Below are positions 22,018-34,389 of a DNA stretch of 64,000 nt, one piece after another. Within the stretch, counting starts at the first letter, position 1; each line of letters opens with the position of its first letter. Both the position numbers and the translations under genes were made by a program. The notes under the pieces were generated by a model. The model made no database searches and was not told the DNA's origin. It saw only the letters and a list, made by a program, of their open reading frames with translations. The stretch comes from Tetrapyrgos nigripes (taxonomy: Eukaryota > Basidiomycota > Agaricomycetes > Agaricales > Campanellaceae), in NCBI GenBank assembly GCA_013368315.1, contig JAACJM010000045.1, forward strand, positions 428,392 to 492,391, given 5' to 3'.

Positions 22018-23673
22018 ATGCACTCTCTCTTTGAGGTTACTGAACTCCTCCGAGCCATCCTAGAAGGCTGAGACAGGTCTGATCAGGTCCACTGCGCCGT
22101 CGTCTGTCGTTTATGGTCCGAGGTATCCCTGGATATCATCTGGTATGAAGTAGAAGGGCTGTGGGTGCTGGCCAGGCTTCTTGGTCCCGTCAAGAAGATG
22201 AGCTCAAATAGACATTGTACTGTTTACGTGCGTTTGATTTTTGGCTGGAAAGCGGGTCAAAAGAATTAATCGTCTCATAGACTTTTGAGGCTCCTCCCAA
22301 CGAGGATTCTTGGTCGCGTTTTCTTGCATTATATAGCAGCCGCATTCGAATCTTTCGCTACTGTAGTCATGACATTACATCAATGACTACAGATGCACGC
22401 TCAATCCTTCGGGTATCTACTCTACTCGACCCTCTTCCCTGCCGATCTTGCCCAAGCTCTTAAAGTTGCAATGGCGAAGCACTCCCGATGATCTCGAATA
22501 CTCACACATTTTCATGCACGATACCGTCCAGAAATTGTACTTCATCATCTCTCGCGAAGTCGTTAAGCTGCACGTCGGTGAACCCGAAGTCAGTCAGGTA
22601 TCTCAACTGGTCGAAACCATTCACCTTCGCATGCCTTTATTACCGCATTGAGTATGGAACTATATCCTCACCAACAATACGTTGAACCACTCGTTAGGCT
22701 TTTGGATAGCCTTCCCTGCATCACTCGACTCTATGTGCCAGCTTTCGATGACATATCTCGAATTCTAACATTCAGTCGAGCGCGCCTGTTGCAAACGCTG
22801 CATTTATCTGCAGCTTGCACTAACAGAGCCGCAGTTCGAGAACTTGGCGGCCCGTTTCCAGACGACACTGTTCCCACATCCCTGCAGAAATTCCATGTAA
22901 CCGTCCAGGAATACAGCGTCATCACTTTGTTGTTCCAAAACCACATTTACAGTCACTTACGAAATCTCCACATCTGGACGTTATGTTCCGAAAAACCAGA
23001 GTTAATTCGCTACCCGTTTCAAGCTGTTTCCGCTTCTTGCCCAGGGCTCACCGTCGTCTGGATCAGTTTTTCTGGCCGAGAACCATTTATTGCTCATGAT
23101 TGCAGCCCCTCTTTTGATGACCTACGAAATATCCTACAGTGTCGTAAAGTCAGCGACTTCTTTTTCCAGCACAAGGCTCTGATCAATCTGAAGGATTCCG
23201 ACTTGGAGGAAATGGCTTTGACTTGGTCTAACCTGCAGAAACTCACCATGCAATACACATCTGAGGCCGAATTCACTGAGACAGAGAAACCCACTCTCCT
23301 TGGGCTTTTCCATCTGACAAAACACTGCCCAAAACTGTGGAACATCCAGCTCATCCTCAATACCAGAATTTCCGACACACCTTCATTCCCCTCCAAATCA
23401 TTCCACCGTGGTGAAGGGCACCTTTCCTCCATATCTGTTGATGCATCAAAGCTTCTTCCAGAGGATGTGCCAAAAATGACCATGTTACTTGGTCAATTAT
23501 GCAACCCTCGCTGTCAACTCCTTTGGAGCAGCTGGACATTGGATCAGTCGTCATGCAGTTCCCGGGAGATGGTTGCACGAACTTTCCCCCTGTTTTCCCA
23601 GCTGTATGGAGATGCACGAGAACGAGAGGAGCGTATTACTGCTCTAGAGTGCGAGTTGGCTCTGAAGCGTTGA
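22018..23673 (+). pseudogene. F-box/LRR-like gene, disrupted (family 1)
   Basis: Agaric F-box type: MHSLFEVTELLRAILEG start, then DQVHCAVVCRLWSEVSLDII of the F-box, an intron near 22228-22280, and leucine-rich LRR-like segments to a KR-rich end. Disruptions: in-frame TGA at 22069-22071 inside the F-box, a shift near 22430, and another near 22645 (upstream RMPLLPH, then TGA, while the next frame gives SMELYPHQQYVEPLVRLL). The 342-codon segment 22648-23673 is open and well preserved, with RISDTPSFPSKSF and a coiled tail EREERITALECELALKR. F-box proteins normally bind Skp1 in SCF ubiquitin ligases; this copy probably cannot make the F-box half. Confidence 0.75.
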
Positions 23674-24439
23674 AGGACAAACTTGGACGGAGGCTAGGCA
23701 ATCTAGTCGAGCAGGGTTCGTAGTTGGAAATGCCCGCGGCTTGTTGGATTGCTGTCCGATGTTGTCTTCTCGTTTCTTGGTGCTATCTGGGATTGGTAGG
23801 CTGATACTTTGGAAGCTGTCTTCTACATATAACTCTTACTGTACTAATGCCTTTCGTTACGGACGATGAGGGTCTGCACTGCATTTTATTGACCTTTGCA
23901 GTTGTCAAATAATTGTGGATGTATACTCCACCATGGCCATGAATAGACCATTTCCGCAAGACAAATATTAAGTAGAATCTCGAAACCCATTCAAATTTCC
24001 CCTATGCATGACGTCAGACGGTCAGAGGGACTGCATCACAAAAAAGGTCAAAAAGTTCTACTTCTGTGTAAGCCTGTATAATATCACTAAGAGATACAAG
24101 GAACTTGCAACTGGTGCACTGCATTTTATTGACCTTGGCAATCGTCAAATACTTACGGATACTTACATACTTCTGCAACGATAAATATTAGCGTTTATAT
24201 CTCCGGACCCCATTCGATTTTCCCCTTAGATAATAGGTGGGACCCCTAAGAATTGTCGTTGCAGAAATGGTCTAATGCTTGAGCCTCTTGAGCTCGGTAA
24301 ATTCGCGCGCGCGAGTTGACAAATCTTCGTCTTTCCCCTGAACTACTCTACTCACCTACACTTGCAACTCGCAACCTAGATTGCCACTGGTCTGAGAAGC
24401 AGTGGTGCGTGGTACCGAAGTGTATTCTCATTCGATGTA
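23674..24439. repeat. Spacer with a 240-bp-offset direct repeat
   Basis: A segment starting TGCACTGCATTTTATTGACC occurs at 23875 and again at 24115, exactly 240 bp apart. Similarity continues about 120 bp, through an AAATATTA core to a pyrimidine-rich TTTCCCCT end. The copies have diverged. No coding exon is seen. Confidence 0.6.
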
Positions 24440-26032
24440 ATGACTCTAGATCCCAGCCAATCTGCTTCAGACATGTCTGCCTTCGATGAGCAGAATCTAC
24501 GAAGCCGCCTTCGGAGCTGTTACGGGCATCGAAACGTTGATATTTCAACCGAACTTGAACGCAGGAGACTAGGGCTGGAAGAATGCGGGGAGAAGATTGC
24601 AGCTATCTTGTCCAATGTTGATGAAGAACATCTGGATAAACTCGACGAATTGCGAAGGGAACAAGAAAGATTGAAGTCCATTATCGACATTTGCCTCTCA
24701 TTACAAGCTCCTGTGAAGCTTTTACCGCCCGAACTCTTGTCAAAGATCTTCCATACTGTTCATGACGACGTTGGACGCATCTTCATATTTCAACGCAGCG
24801 ACAACTCTTCTATACCGGCTCTTCCTCTTAGCCAAGTCTGCTCGCTTTGGCGTAACGTGGCATTGTCATGTCCCAAGCTTTGGTGCAGGATGAACGTGTA
24901 CCTTGATCATTCTGATTACACCAGCTGGGCTGTAGAGACGTGTCTGGCGCGGTCCGGAAACGTACGCCTGGAACTAGGCATTACAGGATCTTTCACTGGA
25001 ACCAAAGCTCTCAAGTGTCTTGCAGAGAGTTCATACCGCTGGTACGACGTCAGCCTCAGCGTGGAGGCAGAGATATACGACGAAGAGGTTCTGCAACATA
25101 TTGGAGGTAATCTCCCGGTTCTCGAACGGCTTGACGTCCATGATGAATCAAAGCATCCCGGGGAGTCCGCTCTTCTGCGGAATCTCATTAGACAGACACC
25201 CAACTTGCGCTTTTTTTCGGCGAAATTGTTACCCTGGAGCTTTGCATGTTTGGATGGAACACAAGCCAAAGTTGTAGACCTCTTCTTGCCTCTGTCTGAT
25301 GAACTGGTCGTTCCGCTCAAACAATCCATTTCTCTCTCTCCCGACATCGAAACGCTCTCCATAGCTAGTTCGAATTTGGTTCATATTCCGCATCCTCCAA
25401 GAGGAGACCCATTGACCATACCAACTCTTCAAAGTCTGACAGTAGGCTTCCCTAACGACCAAGCAGAAGTTGCTCTTCTGCATCTTTTGCTTCGACTCTT
25501 CACCTTACCATATCTCGCTACTCTAAACTTGAACGGGATAGCCGGTAATAATGCGTTACCAGAAGACGTCATTGCCTCCTTTTTAAAACGCTCTACTTGT
25601 GACATCACTACCCTCTCTCTTCGTGCCTTAGGTGGTACGAAGGACGTGGAAATCATAAAATTTCTCAGATCGCTCCCGTCTCTAAAAGCTTTGTTTCTCT
25701 ACGACAGAAACATACTTCATCCCGATGACCATAGAATTGTCACCAAACACTTCCTACGCAGATTCCACCGCACAATCGACGGGGATCCGCCTTCCTTTTC
25801 ATCTCAATCCTGGGACTTTCTTCCTCGACTCACTACCTTGAAGTTGACCGTACCTGGCGCTCATGTTGACGAAATCATCCGGGAAGTGAAGGAGATGCTC
25901 AAGTCAGGTCGACGCCAATTATCCAGTGGTATAGCAGGTAATGCTTTTGGCGTTTTGGGACCGGTAGAGCTAAGAAAATGGGTCAAAGAAGAGTTTCGGC
26001 AATATCAGTGCATTGGTGTCGACGTACTCTAG
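24440..26032 (+). CDS. F-box domain protein (intact, single exon)
   Basis: A 530-aa open frame without introns. Layout: short N-terminus, coiled segment at about residues 40-85 (LERRRLGLEECGEKIAAIL, then EEHLDKLDELRREQERLKSI), F-box at about 90-140 (LLPPELLSKIF, then LPLSQVCSLWRNVALSCPKL), then leucine-rich repeats to the end. This coiled-coil plus F-box plus LRR layout is typical of the large agaricomycete F-box set; such proteins act as SCF substrate adaptors via Skp1. Targets unknown. The ATG at 24440 is the first; a second in-frame Met at 24473 (MSAFDEQNLRS) is a possible true start. It is the only F-box gene in the window without a visible lesion and differs from the decaying copies on both sides. 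Confidence 0.85.
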   Translation: MTLDPSQSASDMSAFDEQNLRSRLRSCYGHRNVDISTELERRRLGLEECGEKIAAILSNVDEEHLDKLDELRREQERLKSIIDICLSLQAPVKLLPPELLSKIFHTVHDDVGRIFIFQRSDNSSIPALPLSQVCSLWRNVALSCPKLWCRMNVYLDHSDYTSWAVETCLARSGNVRLELGITGSFTGTKALKCLAESSYRWYDVSLSVEAEIYDEEVLQHIGGNLPVLERLDVHDESKHPGESALLRNLIRQTPNLRFFSAKLLPWSFACLDGTQAKVVDLFLPLSDELVVPLKQSISLSPDIETLSIASSNLVHIPHPPRGDPLTIPTLQSLTVGFPNDQAEVALLHLLLRLFTLPYLATLNLNGIAGNNALPEDVIASFLKRSTCDITTLSLRALGGTKDVEIIKFLRSLPSLKALFLYDRNILHPDDHRIVTKHFLRRFHRTIDGDPPSFSSQSWDFLPRLTTLKLTVPGAHVDEIIREVKEMLKSGRRQLSSGIAGNAFGVLGPVELRKWVKEEFRQYQCIGVDVL

Positions 26033-26394
26033 TTGCGTGCCAGTATCATGCATCACTGTATGCGTCTTTCCTCCTCTCTGTCTCTCTCTTTCCCAGTTTA
26101 CTATCTGTTTTTTTTTTACCTTTCATCCTGTGTTGACGGCTGCCTGTTTTCTTTGTACACCTCATCTTACACGGTTTTCCTCTGACTCTCAAAACTATAT
26201 CAGTTATTGTAATCCCTTGTATAATTGCCTCGACCCTTGACTTTGTATTTTGTCCACGCTTTTTGATGTCATTGTATACTGACTACACTATTATGAAGAA
26301 GCCCCTAAATGTAACCCAGTATCATCGCCGGGAGAGCCAAATGAGAAAAAAAATTTCGTTCAGACGCGTGCGTCGATCTTTCTCTCTCCCCACC
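26033..26394. other. Spacer, 3' region of the F-box gene
   Basis: Pyrimidine-rich and AT-rich 3' sequence (TCTCTGTCTCTCTCTTTCC, a T9 run); nothing else is seen. Confidence 0.4.
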
Positions 26395-28102
26395 ATGCAC
26401 CCCTTGCTCCGAGTCCCAGAGCTCCTGTAGATCATCTTTGAATACCTGAAAAGACCAGACCAAGTTCAATGTGGCCTTGTTTGCAAGCTCTGGTCTGAGG
26501 TAGCTCAAAGGTAGCTGGAGATGTTTTATGGTATGAAGTCGACGAGCTTTGGTTGCTGGCCAATCTTCTTGCTCGCAAGTCACCGGGGTCCCACATGTTG
26601 GAAGACCGATATGTATGTACCGAGTTACATCAGATCTCGAGAGAGACTAATCAATGGTTTTATTCTAGTGCTTTGACTCGGACGCATCTCTTGATGCACA
26701 AACCTGGTCGCGTTTTCATTCTGTCTATAGCAACCGTGTGCGGATGCTTCGTTATCTCAGCCCAATGTTCTGGACAGACCAGTCAGATCTCTCCACCATA
26801 TTAAGAAATTCAGTCTACTCGACCATCCTCACTATCAATTCTCCCAAACTTCGAGAGCTCGAATGGAGAACCATCTCCGAGTTGCTCCCTAGTTCCACCC
26901 TTTTCATGCACGATAAAATCGAGAAATTCTCCATGGCTGCTCTTCACGAAGGCGGTGACATTACCAATGTAGAGATGAGCCAGCTGTGGTCATTGGTCAA
27001 AACTATTCCAGCTCGCATGCCTTTCCTTACCTCCTTGAAGGTGGAGCCTTACCTCAAGGAATCATACGTCGCACCACTTGTCGCCCTTCTGAACAGTCTT
27101 CCCAACCTCGCCCATTTTGCAACGTCGACTTTCCATGACATCTCCCCATTCCTATTGAGCAGCGGCGCGTCTAGACTGCGAAGTCTGGAGTTCTCCACTT
27201 TCGCCTACGATGATTGGGCTAAAGAACCGACTTGCAAATGGGGCGGACCGTTTCCAGATGGTAGTTACCCTGCATTTGTGGATAACTTCGCCGTATGCGT
27301 CATGAAATACAACGCGGTATCTTCATTTTTCCAACATCACAATCTCAATCATTTGAAGACCGTCACAATTAAAACGCTCCACATCGAGAAACCAGCGGTT
27401 GTCCGACGTCTTTTCCAAGTTCTGTCGCGTTCCTGCCCAGCGTTGTCCATCGTCCATGTCGATTTCCACTACGAATACCTTTTGATAGACGAAGAAGAAC
27501 ATATCGTGGTGTCATCACCAACCCCGACAGAAGAGATTCTCGCCTTTGACGGCATAGAACCTATGCTACATTGCAAAAACGTCACCGACTTCTCTTTCAT
27601 ACACCAGTATCCTACCATTATGACCGATTCGGACCTGGAGACGATGGCAATAGCGTGGAAGAATTTGAAGTGGGTTGCGCTAGGCTATTCGCCTTGGGTT
27701 ATCTGTACTCAGGCGAACAGACCCACCTTGTCTCGCCATTGTCCAGAAATCACAGAAGTCAGCCTTCTCTTCGACACCAAATCATCCAACCCCTCTACCT
27801 CATCATCCCCTTCCACTACACCATCACTTCGTGCAGTCCCAAAGCTGAAGGCTCTGCGCGTCTGCACATCAGAGCTTGACCTAGAGGACGGCGGTCGGTT
27901 GCTTTGTCAAGTATGCGATCCTCAGTGCAAATTGGAATGGACTACGCACGATGCGAATACGGGAAAGCCGATAGAACTTGGTCCCTGGAAGACCATCAAG
28001 GAGACGTTTCCCGTTTTTTTCGAGCTGTATAGGAAAGCACAAGAGCGAGAAGACAGGATTAACGACTTGGAACGGCTTTTGGAACTGGGACAGGCTGTTT
28101 AA
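26395..28102 (+). pseudogene. F-box/LRR-like gene, N-terminus disrupted (family 1)
   Basis: Same architecture as 22018-23673. Exon 1 starts MHPLLRVPELL and then has TAG at 26428-26430 where the F-box should continue (IIFEYLKRPDQVQCGLVCKL). A second lesion near 26510-26520 shifts the frame before WYEVDELWLLANLLA. An intron (GTATGT near 26612 to TTCTAG near 26669) leads to a long exon, open to 28102, with TWSRFHSVYSNRVRML, LRR-like repeats, DSDLETMAIAWKNL, CQVCDPQCKLEW and a coiled end EREDRINDLERLLELG. Relative to its kin it lacks a few residues at RPTLSRHCPE. The C-terminal 450 codons are clean, so recent loss or a spliced-around form is possible. Confidence 0.72.
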
Positions 28103-31100
28103 TGAGGCGACGAGGTTTTGGGGCGATACCCTTGTCCCGGTGTGCTGGTGTTGACATGAAGCTCTGATTTATCGGCCGGTACCGTTAGGTGTTATAGATT
28201 CCTCTTTATAGCCAAGAGCCAGTTGTGGCTTTACAGTCGGACGATTTATCCCGAATCATGTTCGACTTGGCACGTACAAGCCAGCGTGGTGGACCGTTGT
28301 GCATGACCAGCGCGCCTCCAGTTTCGGCTGACGGTGCATTCGTGCTGACCCCAATGCTGCCTGACTTGGAGCACGCTGTAAGTTGCCACTCGTATCCGGA
28401 CTCTTCTTCTCAGCTAGTGCATAACTTCTCTGGATTTTGACGTGCCAAAATGTGTTGAAGTTGGATCCTTATTCCAGGGGTCGTCAAAGTGAACCACTCA
28501 GACTTGGGGCGAGAACACAGAAGTGATACCCCCCTCATTGGAATCGGTACAGCGCCATAGGCTACCGAAGTGACAGAGAATATAATATGCCAAGACTTTC
28601 TCAATCCGAAGTTTCCACATCCATGGTACAAGTTTTGTATGTGGCTGTCTACTGGTATCAATTCCGAATCCATGGTAGACCATGCTTGACCTTGTAAAAT
28701 CTGTACATATGTAGATGCAATCAGCAGCAATGTATCCATCTACCTATGCTGCGAATCCGGATTCCGAAACGTGTCTTGATCCGGACAGGGCTTCGACAAG
28801 CTAGTGCCTCCGAATTCCTGAACCAAGACCATGGTTCGGGTTCATTGGCGTATGTCGAGGACCTATATAAGACTTCCTTCTGCTGGCCCTTGTAGACTTT
28901 CTCTGCCATTTTCTCTTCCCGATGGATATTGTCGCCCTCGACGAGATTTTTCGTGGCGAAGCCGAATAAACCCGATTTTATCCGAGAGTCCTCCCAAACC
29001 GTCTTTCTCGACGTTCTCTTCTCCGTCCATGAGACTAGTAACAGCCATGCCATCTTCCTTCACATCTTGAGGATCATCCAGTTTCGAGACATGTTTGCCG
29101 TTCGCTCTCGGCGAGCACAAACTTCAATTTCAACTTGCGACGTCAATCGTTGATCTATCTTCCGAACTGCAGCTTTGACGACTCTGACTTCTAGTCTTGA
29201 GATTGCCTGAGGGGTGGATTTGTGTGCTGTGTGGAGCAGGATACTGGTGCGTTGTTGGTCTTTCAACGATTGGAAAATTTGCTTATTCTAAACCGAACTA
29301 CACCTCTTGCCAATTAGCCAGTTGATGTTCCGATAGATGTTGGGCGTCCAGGCTGGCTGCCATCATTGCCGTGCTGACCAAGTGCTGACGCTGACGATTC
29401 CGCTGTATCTGCACCCACTTGTCATTTGAACTGGATATTCCTCTTCTTCACATCAGTCTTTCTGATGCCAACCTGCGTCGACTGAACCCAATATACACAT
29501 ATGCGGTTGCTTGGCACGTCTTGGGAGTGCTGTGGATCGTATTGAACTTGAAGCCCTTCACCAAACCCTTCTCAAGCTGTCCGCACCTTCACACAGGTGT
29601 GTGAACACCCATACGTTCTTCTCTGACCTGAACAAGATCACCGCACCTAACCACTATTGATTTCTCGGGTGTTTCACATTCTGGACGCGTCTCAAGCTCT
29701 CACCAACTCAAGTCTTGTTGATGACTCCTATTTCGCTTTGTATCCTCGTTAGGAGCAGAACCTTTGCATGTATAGGCAATAGTAGAACTTCTATGAAAGG
29801 TGTAAACATTCGCAGTCCGGATTTCCTGCAAACGCTTCGTTCAAGATTGGATCGGAGACAGACTCGATAATTGGGCTACAGTTTCCTTTCATCAATTCAG
29901 GTCCTCTCAACTGTTATCGCCACTCACACTGTCATATCTTCAGGCTGTGTCCCGCTCTCAAGACGTGGGTACCGTTTGGTGCGGCCTGAATAGCCTCTGT
30001 ATTGCATACACACGTCCTGTCGTTCTAGCAAGGCCTGGAACAGCCCTACATTTTTATTCGGGATATCTGACTGTTGTATCGACCCCATTAGAAGCCTTGG
30101 GCACTCACTACGCAATGATTCCCTTCACACTAATAGTGGGGAGGAAGCTTCGAGTGTATTGTATACCTATAGTCATGGGTTTGGCCAACTTTTCGTGAAG
30201 TACCGTTTACTGGCAATACTTTATACCTGACACTGTCCTATGCCACTTTGCAGCATCAAAGCAAGTCACGGTGGAGTTCCGAGGAGCCGTTCGATCACAA
30301 TGTGAATAGCCCCGGTTCCGTTTCTCTTGGCACGTCTATGATAGGTACGCGTCGAGGCTCCGATTTATATTCCAAATCTCGTCAGTAACCGAATAACAGA
30401 TGGAATTGCCTAAACTGGAAAATACAGAGTTTATTCTCGATAACGTGTTGCTCATGCATTCATTGCATTCCCTTGGCTGCAGGAGGGGGAAAATGGCAGC
30501 CAACTATACGTTAATCTGGCTATGTCATGTACCCTCGCAGCCTTCAAGCAAGGGCATGTCGAGCCCAGTTTGGCCCCTGTTCATGCAGCTTGGTCAGTCT
30601 GCCAAGAGCTCATTGTCTAGGGGTGAGTATCTTCGATCGTCCGCTAACTGTTGACAGTACTCGTTTCCCATGTCTTCTTGTAGTCATATGTCGGCCCGAA
30701 CCATAGCATTCAAGTGCTCAACTGAATGCTCGACATTTGATGATTTGATCGGCCACTAGCTTTCTGTTGAATGCCGCTTTGACCGCCGACGAAGACCACT
30801 CACGCCACTTCTTACATTCTGGTGAGTAGGGGAATGAAGCGGCTCTCCATATGCAAAGGGGCTGAAGCTCTTCTCACAGAATTATCTACATTGCTGTCCC
30901 GTTGGTCTGGTCCAGTCGTTCAAGTTTGATACTTTCTCAGAGTGACGGTTACGCGTTTGACGTGTAGATGCACCCCTGGGCAGACATGGACGCTCATTGA
31001 AAGCCTAGGAATGTACATAGTTTTTCAATTCATCAGCCGGCCGTGTCGACCTTTTGTCCGCACAAAGTGCAGCGCTAAATACGGGACTTCGTACTCCATC

Positions 31101-31433
31101 CATAGCCTCAACAACGATGGCTTCAATTCACGGAAGGATACTTGTTGAGGACGCTCAACGAGAATGCTTGGAGTCGTCAACTTTAACCCGCACATATCTG
31201 ATTGAACGGTAGTGACTCTATTGTATCTTGCCAGTACGTTCATCTTTCTCATGCTCTTCAAAAAATTTTCTGAGGACATTCCGTTGCTCTAGAATCTGAA
31301 TATGTGCCGGGTCGATCTTGATTTGGCCAAAGAAAATTAGGAACGCTTGTTCTATCGCCATATAGCCATCTCTGAGGCCTAACCAAATTGAAAATGTCTC
31401 ATGTCTGAGGCAATTGTGCATTTCAGCGAAAGG
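28103..31433. other. Gene-poor tract upstream of laccase
   Basis: About 3.3 kb in which no gene could be supported on either strand. The frames present (60-110 codons) have no motifs or consistent splice phases. There is a TATA-like TATATAA near 28865 with no convincing coding sequence after it. A TGCACCC matching the metal-response core TGCRCNC lies at 30969-30975, about 530 bp before the laccase ATG; one such match is expected by chance in this length. Confidence 0.4.
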
Positions 31434-31440
31434 TATAAAA
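31434..31440 (+). promoter_or_regulatory. TATA box of the laccase gene
   Basis: TATAAAA 61 nt before the ATG at 31501, in the normal position for a short-leader fungal gene. Confidence 0.7.
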
Positions 31441-31500
31441 GGTCTCTCAAAACCCCACAGGAAATCAGACCTCGGGACGAAGCAGCCTCTCTCATCCACA

Positions 31501-33923
31501 ATGGTCCTCTCAGCCTCGTTCATCTTCGTCGCTCTCGCTCTCTCTGCCTTCACCTCAGCGGCCGATCTCAACTATGTCTTCAACGTTGACAATTCGGTCG
31601 TCTCGCCTGATGGTTTCGACAGACGCGGGATCATTGTCAATGGCATCTACCCTGGTACCCTCATCCAAGCGCAGAAGAACGATGTCTTGCACATCACGAC
31701 GAACAACAACCTCACTGACTCGACTATGAGGTGAGCATATATGACACTCTGGTGCTGTATTGCTTTAACTGATTGCTTTATTCATAGGCGGAGCTTGACT
31801 ATTCACTGGCACGGTTTGGTGAGTCGGTCAATGCGGTTTATGTGCTTCGACTGATCCTCATTCTCATTCTTCTCTAGTTCCAAATGAAAACGGCGTCCGA
31901 AGACGGACCAGCATTTGTAAATCAGTGTCCTATCGCCCCGCAGCACTCGTACACATACGACAGTACGTTTTTCAGACTTCTATGACCGTCCAGGTGTGCT
32001 AATTTTTGATGTAGTCCCGCTCAACGGCCAGTCAGGTACTTTCTGGTACCACAGTCACTTGTCTTCCCAATACGTTGACGGTCTTCGAGGGTAGGTTCCC
32101 TGAAAGGCTTCTTTTCTGATCGAATGGCTGACATTTGAGGGTTCTACCCATCTAGACCGTTGGTTGTCTATGGTGCGTCTTGCCGCGTTTATGTGGACGA
32201 AGACTCATTCCTTGGCCTCTAAATAGATGATGAGGATCCCCATCTCTCGTTATACGATGTCGATGATGAGAACACTGTTATCACGTTGGCCGACTGGTAT
32301 CACTTGCCAGGCATTGGTATTGAGGAAAAATTCCTGAATGAGGCGCCTTTCCATGAACCGGTAAGCATAAAGATTGCTGCTTTGAAATTTGACAACTGAC
32401 CAGCAACCAGATTCCTGACGCTGGACTCATCAACGGAAAGGGACGTTACAATGTAGGTTTTCATCATTGTAACCTTGGAATCAAGTGTTTCTGAACTTTC
32501 TATAGGGAGGCCCGCAAGTTCCTTGGGCTAGGATCAATGTCGAAAAGGGTAAACGATATCGTTTCCGTGTCATCAACATCTCCGCCTATTCCGCTTTCAC
32601 CTTCTCCGTTGACAATCATGATTTGAAGATCATTGAGGTAGGCTCGTCTTTCGGGAATGCCAGCAAATTCGTTACTGATCAAGTGAAATAGGCTGATGGT
32701 ATCAGTCACGAGCCCGTCACCGTCGGTGGATTCGAAATCCTCGTCGCTCAGCGATACTCGGCCGTTTTGGAAGCCAACCAGCCTGTGGACAATTACTGGA
32801 TCTCTGCTCCGATGACTTTGCAGCACTCTTCGGACAACGATAACTGTAAGCATTTCAGTGAACCATTTGCCTAGACACCCTGACGAGACTTTCATCAGTG
32901 GACACTGATAACGTTTTCGCTGTATTACACTACGTTGGGGCGCCGGATAGCGATCCGAAAGGAAAGCCAAAGAACCTGGCCACCGTCACCACTGCAACTT
33001 CATCTGCGAATGTGGTAGATGTAGCTGCTAAGGGCGGACTCAAACTCTTGGACGAGAGTGATCTTCATCCCGTCTTCAACCCCGGAGCTCCCGGAGGGAG
33101 TGGACCCGCAGACAGAGTTATTGATCTCAACTTCCACCGTGACTCAGACTCTGGTGAACTGGAAGTGAGTGAACGTCTTGCGTGATGTACATCTCTCTAA
33201 CTGGTTGTGATAATCTCAGTGGACTATTAACGGCATCAAATACGAGTCTCCAGATCTTCCCACCTTGCTCAACATCATGGCAAACAACTTTAGCACGGAG
33301 TCCCAATTCTCAACATCTGAACACACCTTTGTTCTGAACCGCGATGAGGTCGTCGAGCTGCAAATCCACGGTTCTGCTGATGGGCACAAACAGTCAGTAC
33401 ATGACTAGCTGAAGGTCTGACTATATGCTGATCTTTTTCTTTCCTAACAGCCCATTCCATCTTCACGGTGCGTTCTGATGGCCTTCTTCAACCAGACTAT
33501 CCTTAACAACTTTTCTTCAGGCCATGCATTCTCCGTTGTACAAGCGATGACTGGAGGGCCCAACTTTGTCAACCCGCCTCAGAGAGGTAAGTCTACCATT
33601 GCCTTGATCTTTGACCGATGTTTGACATCGAGGACTTTAGACGTCGTCGGTGTTGGAGGGTCTACTGTGATCATTCGCTTCAAGACTGATAACCCCGGGC
33701 CCTGGTTCTTGCATTGCCACATCGGTGAGTATACTAGCTTGGTCATTGTGAAGGATATCGACTCATAAATGGCATTGTAGACTGGCATCTCGTTGCTGGA
33801 CTTGCCGTCGTCTTCGCTGAAGCTCCTAACGACCAAAGGACCGGACCTCAGTCACAGATCATCAAACAAGAGTGGCTTGACCTGTGCCCAACCTACCAAG
33901 CTCTTCCTGCTGACCTTCAGTAA
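31501..33923 (+). CDS. Laccase (secreted multicopper oxidase)
   Basis: Oxidises phenolic substrates with reduction of O2 to water; extracellular. Fifteen exons: 31501-31730, 31788-31818, 31878-31962, 32015-32090, 32156-32172, 32227-32360, 32411-32452, 32506-32637, 32692-32845, 32899-33164, 33220-33392, 33451-33467, 33521-33586, 33641-33724, 33781-33923; 1650 nt, 549 aa. The signal peptide is [20 protein letters not shown]. All four copper signatures are present: [33 protein letters not shown], and [18 protein letters not shown]. The residue ten after the type-1 Cys is Leu, the mid/high-potential axial class. Two exons are only 17 nt (32156-32172, 33451-33467). No lesion is seen. Confidence 0.95.
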
Positions 33924-34389
33924 TATCTTTTTTGGGTGCAATTTCTTCTTGGGTTTCTTTCGCGCCAAGACTTCTTTATTATCTTATTGGTATTTGACTG
34001 CCTCTTCGCTACCGTGAACGGCCTTGACTGGTCGTCTTGATCCTGTTGATTTATAAAATTGTAGAGATATATAGAATGATGAGCTGTTTTTGAAGAACTG
34101 TGCAGTGCTAGAGAACGCGTCGACGCGTGATGCAACTTGTGAAATTACAGAGGAAATCAATGGCCTCGATCTTATCCACCACCGCATTCTTGAGGAACTT
34201 TGTCGAGGAAGCTTTGGTTATCTGTCGTACTTGCAATAAATCGTGACACGCTTCGACTCTTTTCGCCTATGGTATACCGGGTTTGCACTAGGCCTGTTCT
34301 GCGTATGATGAAGAAGAGCGTGTATATAAACTGATAAACATATATTCATGGTATAGGAAAACTACGAGTAAAGAAATAGAAAAATGGTA
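33924..34389. other. Convergent 3' region after laccase
   Basis: 3' untranslated sequence of laccase (plus) and of the small minus-strand gene ending at 34390; no other feature. Confidence 0.5.

Noticed and set aside
28922..28970. Short ORF MDIVALDEIFRGEAE after a TATA box, considered as a pheromone precursor
   Set aside because: There is no C-terminal CaaX motif and no receptor gene nearby.
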